Source: Tretioscincus oriximinensis
Taxonomy: Eukaryota > Chordata > Lepidosauria > Squamata > Gymnophthalmidae
Assembly: GCA_022410635.1 (NCBI GenBank)
Contig: JAJVDF010000584.1
Span: 184,445 to 248,444 of the forward strand
Direction of reading: 5' to 3'
DNA: 64,000 nt
Part shown: positions 44,107 to 55,400 of the stretch, in pieces
Position numbering within the stretch: position 1 is the first letter of the stretch
How the letters are laid out: each line of letters opens with the position of its first letter
Notes under the pieces: generated by a model
The model's input: the letters and a program-made list of their open reading frames with translations, nothing else
The model's database searches: none
What the model was told of the DNA's origin: nothing
Program-made: the position numbers and the translations under genes

Positions 44107-45003
44107 CCCCNCCCCNCCCCCGTCCCGGTTTTGGGNTGCCATAATATGGCAACCCTAGGGATGGAACACAAAGGCACTATGCAATTTAATGGCTAAAGCA
44201 TTATTTATTGTCATATGTATCGGACTAATTAAATCAATGGCAGAAAGTACAGTGTCTAGTGAATTGACCTCTCTGGTTTTTATGGGATTGCTTTCCACTT
44301 GCAGGATCCAAGAACCTCACAGCAAACTCTCTTGACCCACTGAGTTTTTTTCGTAAGTTGTGAGGAAATTATGGAGTGCAGTCAGAGAATGGCCACACCA
44401 TCTTAATGTGTAAGATTTGTGAGGGTGATCTCCCTCTAACTGTGCTGAGTACACAAAAAAACTGTCCATCATCTCAAACGGAGCTGATAGGACAAAGTGC
44501 ACTAAGCTTTCCCTCAGAGACCCCCGACAAAGAGCCAGAGCAAGGTCGCTATCGCATGCAGTGCAAACTGCCTTGCTACAGCCACACTCGTCGTGACTAT
44601 GCAAATTGGCGCAAGCCTGACTGCATGCTATCGAGATGCTGACAGAGAATGGTGAGAGAGGAAAAAGAGATGTGAGAGCTCTAGGAAGGAAGCAGCAGCA
44701 GTCTCGGTGGACCCTGGAGGTTGAAGATGCTAAACCACCCATTCTATGCATGGAGCATAAACAGGTGTCTTCTCCTAGTATTGACATAATGCACTAATAC
44801 TATCCATCAGGGATTTCTAACTGTTTTATTAATAAGATTTTACAGAAGATGGTGATTGTACAGTTCTTCTATTTGGACTTGTTGCAGTTTTAGTTGNCCT
44901 AACCTTTATTGCTTTTTTCTGATTTTTAAACATTTTTTACCACTTTGTTACAATGATTTCCACTGTATACACAGATATAATCTTGAAGAATAATGTACAG
45001 TGA

Positions 45004-45110
45004 TAGTACCTATTTATTTATTTACATTTCTATACTGCCCTATACCTGAGGTTTCCAGGGCAGTTAACAATAAAACCCAAATTAACAGATTAAAACAGTA
45101 ATATCTAAAA
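45004..45110 (-). mobile_element. Reptile interspersed repeat fragment (reverse)
   Basis: TATTTATTTATTTACATTTC, ATACTGCCCTATACCTGAGG and CAGGGCAGTTAACAATAAAA. A second copy is at 48178-48290 (ATACCACTCTATACCCAAAG, GAGCAGTTAACAATAAAAAC). Confidence 0.6.
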
Positions 45111-45720
45111 GTAGGGAAGGGAAAGCAGTTTTTTCAGCCAAAGGTCAGATTTAAGAAGTGCGTCTTCAACCCACCAGAGATGGTGACTGGCACATCTCAA
45201 GGGACAGATTTACGCTAGCAAGCAACCCTGTGAGGTGTCACAGAGCAATATTTTATTAGCAAATGGATTGAACAATGGTTCACACTGAGCTGATCACTCA
45301 TCTTTCTCCACAGCACTTGAATCACAGGATGTACATGCATGTCATGAACCAGTCCTTGAATGCAGAAATTAGTTGACTAGCCCCAACAAACTGTAACTGA
45401 ATCCCAATAATAGAGACGAATAGAAAATTTCTAGATTCAGGGAACTTCTAAAAACTCTCCCAAATTCTGTTCTAAATAGGNTTGCACAGAGAGTTTGGGA
45501 GAATTTTTAGAAGCGAGTTTCCTAAATAGTGATACAAGTGAGCTATTTGACTAGGAGTTTGGCTGAAGTAGCAAGTAAGCTCCTATACAAATAGAACTGT
45601 TTAGCTGAACTGCTGTTCGTTACCTAATAACGTCAAATTTTCCTTAATATATCTAGAGTTATCCTTGTACCTGCTACAGTAACTGCAATAGGTACAAAAT
45701 TAACCGAGTGCTCATACACT

Positions 45721-45978
45721 GAGAGCCACTTTGGTGTAGTGGTTAGAATGTTGGACACGTACCTGGTAGTCTCCCGGTTCGATTCCTCACTCCTCCNTGA
45801 AAGCCAGTTGGGTGACCTTGGGCCAGTCAAAAGTTCTTTGAACTCTCTCAGCTCCACCTACTCCACAGGGTGTCTGTTGTGGAGAAAGCAACAAAAGCTA
45901 TGTGCGCCACCCTTTGGTTGGCCACCTTGAGACCTTTGGGTATAGGGGGGATATAAGTACAAATAAATAAATAAATAC
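45721..45978 (+). mobile_element. tRNA-derived SINE, near full length
   Basis: Head GAGAGCCACTTTGGTGTAGT with A-box (TGGTGTAGTGGTTAG) and B-box GGTTCGATTCC at 45776-45786, then TTGGGTGACCTTGGGCCAGT, CACAGGGTGTCTGTTGTGG, and tail GGGATATAAGTACAAATAAA with (AAAT)n. This is the best preserved SINE in the window and the parent of tails at 10628 and 16025. Confidence 0.85.
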
Positions 45979-46039
45979 ACTCAGTAAACTTTTACTTAAA
46001 AACTATGACACCGGTACGCAACTGACCATCCAGTCTCAT

Positions 46040-46215
46040 CCATCTGGCATAAGAACATATGACCATAAGAGGAGCCATGCTGAACTGGACCACAGCCCAT
46101 CTAGTCCAGCATTCTGTCTCACACAGTGGCCCACCAATTGCATCTTCAACTGTTCTTGATGCTCTGCAGATGGCAATTAGGAATACTTCCTGTTGCTCCA
46201 TCTCCATAAAAAGCT
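46040..46215 (-). mobile_element. CR1/L2-type LINE 3' tail
   Basis: Plus strand reads CATAAGAGGAGCCATGCTGA, CATCTAGTCCAGCATTCTGT, CTCACACAGTGGCCCACCAA, reverse of the family tail at 61580-61690. Confidence 0.85.
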
Positions 46216-48014
46216 CTGACAATTCTAATCCACATTATTAACAGATTGCTTTCTCCATTATTTATCACCCTACTCAGAAACTTATAAGTGAAAGTGCTAT
46301 CTTGCAGCTGTCCACAACCAGGTTTTCCCTGCAATGGGTCTAGCCTCTGGAATATTTTCCCTGACATTTGTGAGGTTTTTAAAATTATTTTTCAAGCACT
46401 ATTTCCAGTCACTAAGACTTCTCAGTATGAGTACTGTTTTAATTCAGTATTTAGATATACTGCATGTATTAATTACTGTAACATTTTTATCAGTAAAGCA
46501 ACTTTTTAAAAATAAATAGTATAAAAAATGGATCTGGGGAGTATGAAAGAATGTCTGATAAAAAACTACAGTGAATGTTCTCCTTATTGCTACTATATAC
46601 CTCAGGTCCAACTAAATTAAGAAGTATGGATTCCCCCACAGAGGTGTTGGTGGCAGATGCACAGAATACTGCAAGCATGTCTGAAATGATAGCTTGAAAA
46701 GTATACTAAAGTGTTGTTTGACAGAAGCCGATAGAAAACTATTAGTAACCCAGGCCCAAAATCAAGAAGTACTACAGAGAGGATAACACAAGAATATAGA
46801 ACACCATCTTTTTCAGGATCTGATCTTCTTCCATCAGTCAACTGACATGTTCAAAATCAATCTCTCTTGTTCATTCCCACCTCTGATCACTGTTGTACAG
46901 ATACAGTAAAAGGCAAAATAAGAATTCCATCTTTAACTCCTGCGTCACATTGTCTGTTCAATAATTTCTCATCAAGAAGCTTCTTCNTTGGGTCTTCTTT
47001 CTTACTGCACACCTCTGTAACTGCAATGTCATGCCAAGTCTCAGCACCTAACTGGCAAGCTTCTGCAACTGCAGAGAGAAAAAAAAGAGGAGCCTCTATT
47101 GATAGCAGAGTGGCTTTCTTAAACTCAACATGCACTCTCAGGAATCATTCCTCTTTGAACTGTGGTTATCCCACTGACACTTGCAGTTTTTCCTTCAAAA
47201 TGAAACAAATAATTTGCTAACAGCACAAAGCAGCTGAGAAGAAGCATATAACAGCTTAAAGTGTCCATTTAAGGGCCAGAGTAGCAGCAGAAAGGCAGCT
47301 GCTGCTCCAGCACAGGAGAAAGCTAAGCTGAAGCTATGGCAAAGGGAGGTGCTAGGGAAGACATTGTAATTAAAGGGGATGGCGGAATGCCTTGCTAGGG
47401 AAAAAGTCACGCAAAATGGATGAATTAATTGCAGTCAGGGAGTGTGATAGAAATAAAGAGAGTTTAAAAGGGTGGGATTTGGTTGATAGACGCTACAAAA
47501 ATATGAGAACGTTTAATGAGAAGTGGCTCAATTTTTATCTTAGTTTCTATCATGGTCTTAGCAAAAGATATTTTTTAAAAGTCAAGCCAGAAACAAATCT
47601 ATAATGCATAATGAATGGCAATGGATGAATCTATAGATTTTTTCTTTCCCAGAACAACAATCCAGGTTTATTTCTTCAACTGGACAGTGAAATATAATTT
47701 CACTACGTATTAATAACTACTCATTAATAACTACTCGAAGATAGGCATTTTTGTCAGTATGTTGTTAGTGTTTTTTTTTACCCTAACAATCAATTTAGCA
47801 CATACTGCAATCTTTGGGGTCCAAGATTAAATTTATTTTACTTTCACAAATTTATTTTACAGTATTTGGTTAGGCTGCTACTGTCTGCTAACATTTTACA
47901 ACAATTTCACATTTTTATGTTGGAAACTTTTTAGAGCACTTCAATGATGAGCAGAACATCCCATTTGCTTTCCTAACTTCATTAGTATCCTTCTCAATTT
48001 GTCATCTCTANGAA

Positions 48015-48178
48015 GCTGATGCACAGGGGAATCCGAATGGACAAGAAGTATTTTTTCAGCAAGAAAACAATTGGTTTGTGGAATTTACTACCAGAAGAGA
48101 TGGTACAGCAACCAAACAGGATAAGAAGTGATTAGACAAATCACTGGAAGCCAAGTATATCAAAGGCTACTAGAATAT
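48015..48178 (+). mobile_element. CR1/L2-type LINE fragment, diverged
   Basis: AAGTATTTTTTCAGCAAG, TTTGTGGAATTTACTACCAG, AAGAGATGGTACAGC and TTAGACAAATCACTGGAAGC correspond to the late ORF part of the CR1/L2-type copies elsewhere in the window. Confidence 0.6.
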
Positions 48179-48290
48179 ATTTATTTATTTACTTACAATT
48201 TTATACCACTCTATACCCAAAGGTCTCAGAGCAGTTAACAATAAAAACACAGCATATTAAAAACAATATACACCTAAGTATTGCCACAGA
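48178..48290 (-). mobile_element. Reptile interspersed repeat fragment (reverse)
   Basis: TATTTATTTATTTACTTACA and TATACCCAAAGGTCTCAGAG, then CAGTTAACAATAAAAACACA. Same family as 45004-45110. Confidence 0.55.
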
Positions 48291-49279
48291 TTGGAGACAC
48301 AGGCAGGATTCCTCTAAATAGGGTTACCAGTGTTTTCCATAAATGTGTATCAGTTCTTTGACAGCTGCCACATTCCCATCAAAATGATCTGCCCAGGGAG
48401 AAGAGGAAATGAAATCCCTTCTCCATACAAGCTGCCCAAAGCACCCAACCAGAGTTGCAAGTAAGCATAGTTTACGCATAGCAAAAAAACAGTGGCAATT
48501 GTGGTTTTACAAATAATTGCAGAAGGAAATCCGCTTCTGTATGTGCCTGCGTATAGCACAATCCTACTGCCTTGGTGATAGTTTGGAAATCCCAATCCAC
48601 CACCACCCTGCCATTTTTTGCTGAGCGTTCATGGTGCTGACCTGCAGCACTGTGTGGGAGCTTCAAACCTCTCAGCGGAGAAGATAATTTAATTTCATCT
48701 TCTCCTTAGGCAGATCAATGACAGCAATGTGGAGATGGCCTATCGTTGCTTTTTTTTGGTGTGTGTGTGGGGAGAATACCAAGAACTGACCTATAAACAT
48801 GTGTATACAGTATACATTTATGCAAGAGTAAATTCAAATAAACTCAATGTGCCACAATTTTGAGTAGATACATACTGACTATAGAGCATATGTCCAAAAA
48901 GAATATTCAACAGATATGGGCAATTTTAGGGCTGTGCTTTTATATGTACTGCAATCTTATATCTATCTCAGAATTAATTGCAGCACAACATTCATTCCAA
49001 AAAGGCAACTTTATGGTTTCTTTTTATGTTTATCATCTTTTATCCAGGGAGAAAAATAATTCCAGAACAAAAAGCTANGACAATAGACCAGGTGCCAGTT
49101 GTCAACAGTAACAAATAACCAGCTTCCAGTTTTTCATATTCTGGAAGCATTTTTGTTTCCTATATTATGGGTNTCAGTTATATTTCTACCTGATTTTCTA
49201 TGGCATTTTTCTCATGATTCAGCTTTATAAAGTAATCATCAGTACTTCAAATGTAAAGAAAGTGAGTTGTTGCTGTGCT

Positions 49280-49390
49280 GGCATCAGGGCCTTCTGGGAA
49301 GTGTAGTCTAAGCAATAGGCAGGCTCTTCTGCCCAGCCTGTGGGGGGGGATCCTGCCCTGCAGACTACAGCTCCCAGCCTGCCCTGCAGC
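49280..49390. promoter_or_regulatory. Pair of inverted ZNF143-like motifs
   Basis: Minus strand ACTACACTTCCCAGAAG (plus 49293-49310 region) and plus strand ACTACAGCTCCCAGCCTG (about 49366-49383) both resemble the ZNF143/THAP11 site ACTACAATTCCCAGCATG. About 60 bp apart in opposite directions. May be a promoter-type element or part of an old repeat. Confidence 0.35.
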
Positions 49391-51234
49391 TATCTCTGGG
49401 CACAAGAATACTTTCTTAGTCAATCTGTGCTCAGTCCCATCCACAGGAAACATTTTTGCTGCTACAGGAAGTTGACTCGGGGACTTGCCTGTATAATTGC
49501 AGACACAAGACAGAGTTATTGAAATAAATGATTCTCATTTAATAAGAAAATATGAATATTATACTTGAAAGAACTGCCTTTTCAAAATCAATGAAGGTGA
49601 TAATATCCCAAACTGCAGGCTCTTTTACCAGGCAGTGCGCTCCTGGAAAGCAGCTAGGTAGATTAGCAAGACCCAGAAATTGAAACCACCAAATCTGAGT
49701 GAAAATGACATCTCAAAAGCAACAAACACAGCTGCCTTTTCCTGGCCACTTCCTGCAAGCGTGGGGGAGGGAGCAAAGAAAGAACTCTATTTGCATCAAA
49801 GCTTCACCTTAGGCAAAGCAAGGAAGACAGCTTTTAGCTCTGCTTCACCCTACAGTTCACCATCCGGAATCCCCTATTTTCACACCCCACCTCCACATAT
49901 ATAAAAGGCTCTCAGCTTTAACCATTATATGCCNAAACCACTCTCTCATGGGATCCAAACTTTCAGAACTATTCAACTGGTTAAAAACAAAAAAGACTAC
50001 TACCAGAAAAGCTCCCATAGCACTTTGGCACAATGCTTTGGGGAACATAAACTTACACATAAAAAGGCCATAAACATTTGATAAAGTCTCCTAAAACAAA
50101 TACATAGAGAAAGATAAGAAGGCCCATACTTCTTCATCTAATAGCATTTCATTTAAGATTTCTAACATTTTAATGTAATCTGTCTGTGAAATTATATATT
50201 GTAATAGTCAGAATTGAGATATATCATAAACCTTTTTTCTCATTCCACTCCCATGCTTACACACCAGTTCCACAATTCTCATACGTTGAAAGAAAAANAA
50301 TAATAATAATAATCAGTTTGCTATTCTATGCTAAAAGTACTCTTACATATATTTTCACATTTTAAAATCTTTCAACGCATGTGAGTTCATCATCACTAAA
50401 ATAAACTGAAGCTTGGTCTATTCCACTAGTAATATAAAAACTTGAGAATAAAGTTACAAAAAGAACACAGTTTTAAAGATCAATATATATTAACATATAT
50501 ACACCCAAGGATTCAACCTTGCAATGTTTACAGAGATACACTAAAGTATACTATGGAGAGCAGTAGATGGAAGCAGTATGACCCTGTGTGTCTATGCCAG
50601 TTCAGCTGGCAATTTCATTCCTATTTGCTGCATCATTTGCCACTCTGTATTGTCATTTGGCCAGATTTTGGACTAAAGGATCTTGGATTTCAACCCAAGG
50701 TCCACTCTTAGTTAGACTACTAACTGATACAAAGGAAACCTCTCCATTTCGAACAAAAATCTCTCTGTTTTCTCCCTTAATCTCCTTCAGGGCACCCTCT
50801 TTTTCTAAACCCCAGATAAACTTTGTGTTAAAACTTCTCTCTACAAATCTAACTGAATTCACCAGCACTCTCAACAGCGCTGCATCATCAGAANCGGAAT
50901 ATCCCTCCTGGGAGGTAGGCAGGATTCTCCTGTCCTTGCGCTAAGGAAATCTAAAACCTTGCTAGAAGGTAAACCCCATCATCGCTCACCCTGCCGTCAC
51001 AGGAGGAACCTATGTGGTCTATTTATCCTAAGGCAAATGACCTGTAGTCCTCCCCCTTCTAGAAAAAGGTCCCTCATCCTTAAGCGACAAAACGGATCCC
51101 TGTGACCTGGGAAAGGCGTCGCTTTAAAATGTGGTTGGTCCTCCCAACACCTCTTTCCTCCCCGGCTTCTATAAGAAAGCACAGACTCCAACCCCACCCC
51201 ATTCTTCCAGCCAGCCATTAAGTCACTGTTTTAA

Positions 51235-51239
<5 letters not shown>

Positions 51240-51265
<26 letters not shown>
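51240..51265. repeat. (CTG)n trinucleotide repeat
   Basis: Eight consecutive CTG units in the CpG-rich flank of the gap. Confidence 0.95.
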
Positions 51266-51365
51266 GGTCTCTCCTCCCCTTCTCTGGAAACAAAAATCTC
51301 ACACGGCGGCAGCCCAGAGACCCAGGAGCAGCAGCGCGATCGCCACACTCCCGTTTCCTCTTTCC

Positions 51366-51995
51366 NNNNNNNNNNNNNNNNNNNNNNNNNNNNNNNNNNN
51401 NNNNNNNNNNNNNNNNNNNNNNNNNNNNNNNNNNNNNNNNNNNNNNNNNNNNNNNNNNNNNNNNNNNNNNNNNNNNNNNNNNNNNNNNNNNNNNNNNNNN
51501 NNNNNNNNNNNNNNNNNNNNNNNNNNNNNNNNNNNNNNNNNNNNNNNNNNNNNNNNNNNNNNNNNNNNNNNNNNNNNNNNNNNNNNNNNNNNNNNNNNNN
51601 NNNNNNNNNNNNNNNNNNNNNNNNNNNNNNNNNNNNNNNNNNNNNNNNNNNNNNNNNNNNNNNNNNNNNNNNNNNNNNNNNNNNNNNNNNNNNNNNNNNN
51701 NNNNNNNNNNNNNNNNNNNNNNNNNNNNNNNNNNNNNNNNNNNNNNNNNNNNNNNNNNNNNNNNNNNNNNNNNNNNNNNNNNNNNNNNNNNNNNNNNNNN
51801 NNNNNNNNNNNNNNNNNNNNNNNNNNNNNNNNNNNNNNNNNNNNNNNNNNNNNNNNNNNNNNNNNNNNNNNNNNNNNNNNNNNNNNNNNNNNNNNNNNNN
51901 NNNNNNNNNNNNNNNNNNNNNNNNNNNNNNNNNNNNNNNNNNNNNNNNNNNNNNNNNNNNNNNNNNNNNNNNNNNNNNNNNNNNNNNNNNNNNNN
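51366..51995. other. Assembly gap
   Basis: Continuous N between GC-rich flanks next to the BAZ2A first exon; sequence unknown. ORFs reported across it are meaningless. Confidence 1.
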
Positions 51996-52003
51996 GGCCT
52001 CAC

Positions 52004-52440
52004 CTGTGAGACGAGGTGTCACCCAGCGCCCCCCATGGCCCTCAGAAAGGGTCGTGGCCGCCGCCACTGCCGCTCCACATCGCGGGGAGGGGACGGGGAC
52101 ACCCCGGGCGGGCAAGGCGGGGGCGGGTGGGGGAGGGGGCCCCGCCGAAACCGCACCAAGCAAGGCCGCCTCCGTCGTCGCAGTTTCTGGCCAGGAAGCC
52201 AGCAGAGCCCCAGACTGCCAGCCAACGAGCGAGGGAGCGCCGCCGACGCCACCGGGTCCTAGCGCCTGCCGAGGCAGGGAGCGCCGTGACCGCCAAGCCT
52301 TGACTCAGCGGCGGCGAGGAATGGAGGCGGAAGCCCAGGCGGCGGCGGGGGCGGCCGGATGCCCCTTGGCGATCTGCACCGCCGTAGCCTCAAGAGGCTG
52401 CCCGGGGGACTCCGGCCCCACCGCAGGGACGTTCAAGGTC
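52004..52440 (-). promoter_or_regulatory. BAZ2A: BAZ2A non-coding first exon and CpG-rich promoter
   Basis: A strong minus-strand splice donor CTCACAG|GTGAGGCC lies at 52004/52003. The region up to about 52440 is very GC- and CpG-rich with many GGCGG boxes. A five-codon upstream ORF (52036-52019) starts in GCCATGG and lies in the exon. The transcription start cannot be placed exactly. The exon belongs to BAZ2A by position and strand; splicing to 42606 is inferred. Confidence 0.6.
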
Positions 52441-52449
52441 TCCCCTATG

Positions 52450-55400
52450 TATTGAAGCGGAGCGTGGAGCTCAGGGTATCAAGGGCATAAAGGGCCAATC
52501 AGTTTCCTGGCAGCACTTCGGGGACGGCACGGCCGGCAGGTCACAAGCAAGGTGAAAGTTTGCANAATAAATGAGGGGTAGATAGATTTGGGCAGCATTT
52601 GCTTCAGTGGAGGTAGAAAAACTGCCCCAAATCAGTAGAGCACAAGATGGATCCCAGATATCTCCCAGAAAAGGATTAAGGGAACTTCTTTTCTATCCTT
52701 TATAAGGAAANAGTGTGAATAGAGACTTTTACAGAATTTACTGCATCTGCATGATGACTTACTAAATATTTGACTGACCTCTGAAAGACTCCCGATCATT
52801 TCTTGCTGTTTCAATCTCTCACACAAGCCCCCACTGTCACAAAATTCTGCCTAGTAACAAAATAATACTGAGGGGCCCCCAAGAAGCAATTCAGAATGTA
52901 AACAAGATCCTACAGTTGACTCTTACTGTCCATTGCCGGGATTAATGCTGGGCTTACAAACAGGGTCTGTTAGCAGCTTTCATGTGGTGGGGTTGCTTGG
53001 GGTCATTACATCCTAGCCAAATGCCTGCCCATTTTTATTGTTTTTCATGCACTTGGCTGGCTTCCGGTAGCCCCAATCAATTCTATCACAAAGGCTGCTG
53101 ACAGACATTGTGCCAAGAATAACAGTTACAGGAAATTTGGCACAATTCATTGTTGGATTTCCTATAACAGCGATATTGCAAGTTTTTGATAGGTTGAGTC
53201 TGGATTATATGGGGAATGCCTCAGTTTTGTCTATCATTTCCAATATAGTGACAAGAACATAATGAGGTAATGTTGCACCTGGAGTCAGCCTGATATCAGG
53301 CTGTTTCTTGTGTTCCCAAATATTATTTATTAATTCACAATAAATTATTTATATCCTGTTCTTTCAGAATAACTTTCCAACCCTGGCCAGAGACAAATGT
53401 AAATAAAACAAAGACATAATGTGTCAGCATACAACACATCTGCGCGTGACTCTGGATTCACCATGTACATTGCTTGGTACATTCTTCAACAGGCCATAGT
53501 ATTATATTTGTGAAATTGAGCCATAACTGCTTAAAAATTAAAAAATGCTTTTTATATCTTTCAGTTACAGCTAGTATGGCTAGAATAAAGGCCTCAGTGA
53601 GACTTTCAGGCCCTGGTCATATTCATCTTCAGCCTTGAAGGACCAGAAAAAACCTGGAGATGGTTTAAAAGCATTTAGCTAGACTCTTGATGGACAATTC
53701 CATGCTATTTTTGTGTCAATAATATAGAAGTANCCTGATATTCTATATTTTGTGTTTTTGCTATCTTCTGAAGACACCCTATAGCACTTAGGATTCTGAA
53801 ATGGATAGTCATCCAATAACTGATCTGACTCAATCACACTTAACTTCTGAAGAAAAACTCCCCCATTCAGCAATAAAACTGATTTTGAAGGTTCCTAACT
53901 TCAGACATGGAGTTGTAGGGAGAATGGAGGAAGAGAAAAAACATCTACAAATATAAGATGCAAATGTAGTTATCAAGTAAGAAATCAAATGTTGTAGTCA
54001 CACCAATTTTCAAGCCTTGAACCACAGTCCTAGCTTCGGTGGGGAGCATCTAAGTAGGAATGTAGAAATATGTATGTCTATAGGTATTTGTTAGGAAAAT
54101 GGAAAAGAGGAGATGTCTTTATGAAGCAGACATGGTGAACAACATCACTAAAGCACTGAGGAAGAAAGATCTAAGGAACTTTTACTATAGGAAACACCGA
54201 AGTCTCTCCGTGTGATAGTCATGAAGAAGATTTGGGATAAGGTAAGCTTCTGCTAAGTGAGAAACTATTAAAATATTTTATACAGAAGAAGCTATACAAG
54301 TTTCTGACATTAAGGAATTTGCTAAAACAAGTGGCAAATGACCTTAGACTGAGTTAATGTCCACCACCATTAACAAAAATGAAAACGCAACAACAGTCAA
54401 AAGATTAATAATGATTATTTTTTTTAAAAAAGTAGGTTCCTTGTTTGGCCTGTGACTGTTATGGAACTAAATTACAGTAAGCTTTTGTTCAGATATATTG
54501 AAAAGAAGAGCCTGTCAGGACACCAGGAGCCATTTGACTGCCAAGGAGTCTATATCCTGGACTACAGAGAAGTGCCAAAAGGGGCACTGAAAGACTTGTC
54601 AGATAAAGTCATATTTGCATAGATACTGTGATTTAGAGAACAAATACAGAAATAAGAGTCAGTTTAGAGAACTTTTACAACGCAGCACTTTGCTTATGAA
54701 TTTATTTACTGACACAACACTGGGACAAAACTAAAGTTTCATTCCTCATTGTATTTGCAATAATTTCCTACTTGCAACTGTTTGCAAAAAAACCCCTCAA
54801 AACCCCACACCCTATCATATAAGCAGAGATCCTCTGACCAGAGATTGTCTATGGGGTTCAACTATGGCAACCATTTCAGAATTTTCCAGGACTTCTGAAA
54901 TTAAGCCGTGGTAAAGTTTGAATAGGTTTAGGATCATTGTTCTGTTGGAAGATCCAATGACACCCAAAGGTCAGCTTTATAGAAGGCATGACATTTTTTC
55001 TCACATTTCCTGATTCTTGACTGAAACTTTGTAAATTTTGCAAATAAACCTACGTAATTTGCAATGGTATTGAATTATTTTGACTGCAACTGTAGCAGAT
55101 TAGCTATACAAAAGGAGTGCTGATGGGAGATAGAATTCAACAATACCAGAAAACCCATGAGATCTCTATCTTTGATCTTACTATTTACTATATATTTTGG
55201 GCAAAAAAGACTTGGCATTTTATTGAGAGTTTTGTAGATAAAATGGGTAATGTAGTATTTTCAGTTTTAGAGCAGAGAATACTTTTGACTGCAATCATAT
55301 GAAACTGGCTTGTTGAATTAGATCCACAGTCTCTTTGTAATTCTGTTGCTAGCAGTACACATCCGATGGAGGGGTAAAGATGCCAGTTATTTTATGGACA

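Larger units (their letters stand above)
43754..44165. mobile_element. hAT-type non-autonomous DNA transposon, GC-rich, with 8-bp target duplication
   Basis: Element 43762-44157 (396 bp) starts TAGGGTTGCCA and ends TGGCAACCCTA, perfect 11-bp terminal inverted repeats. Flanked by identical 8-bp GGGATGGA at 43754-43761 and 44158-44165. The TAGGG terminus and 8-bp duplication fit the hAT superfamily. Interior holds TCCCGG inverted motifs, a CTACCCCCC minisatellite and an alternating purine-pyrimidine tract. No transposase. Confidence 0.9.
42607..52003 (-). other. BAZ2A first intron (5'UTR intron)
   Basis: About 9.4 kb between the non-coding exon donor at 52003 and the acceptor at 42607, if the two exons splice directly. 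Contains a hAT-type element, SINE and LINE fragments, a ZNF143-like motif pair and the assembly gap. Confidence 0.7.

Noticed and set aside
44317..44787. 156-codon minus-strand ORF
   Set aside because: Long but with no recognisable domain, Cys/Ser/Leu-rich composition typical of a chance frame, and no supporting splice or promoter signals.
45721..45800. tRNA gene
   Set aside because: A- and B-box are present but no cloverleaf can be completed and the sequence continues into a SINE body.
46867..47220. Overlapping ORFs on both strands (117 and 82 codons)
   Set aside because: Neither translation resembles a known protein, an N interrupts both, and the overlap of two open frames suggests chance.
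51131..52455. Long ORFs across the gap
   Set aside because: Their length comes from N bases translated as unknown residues.
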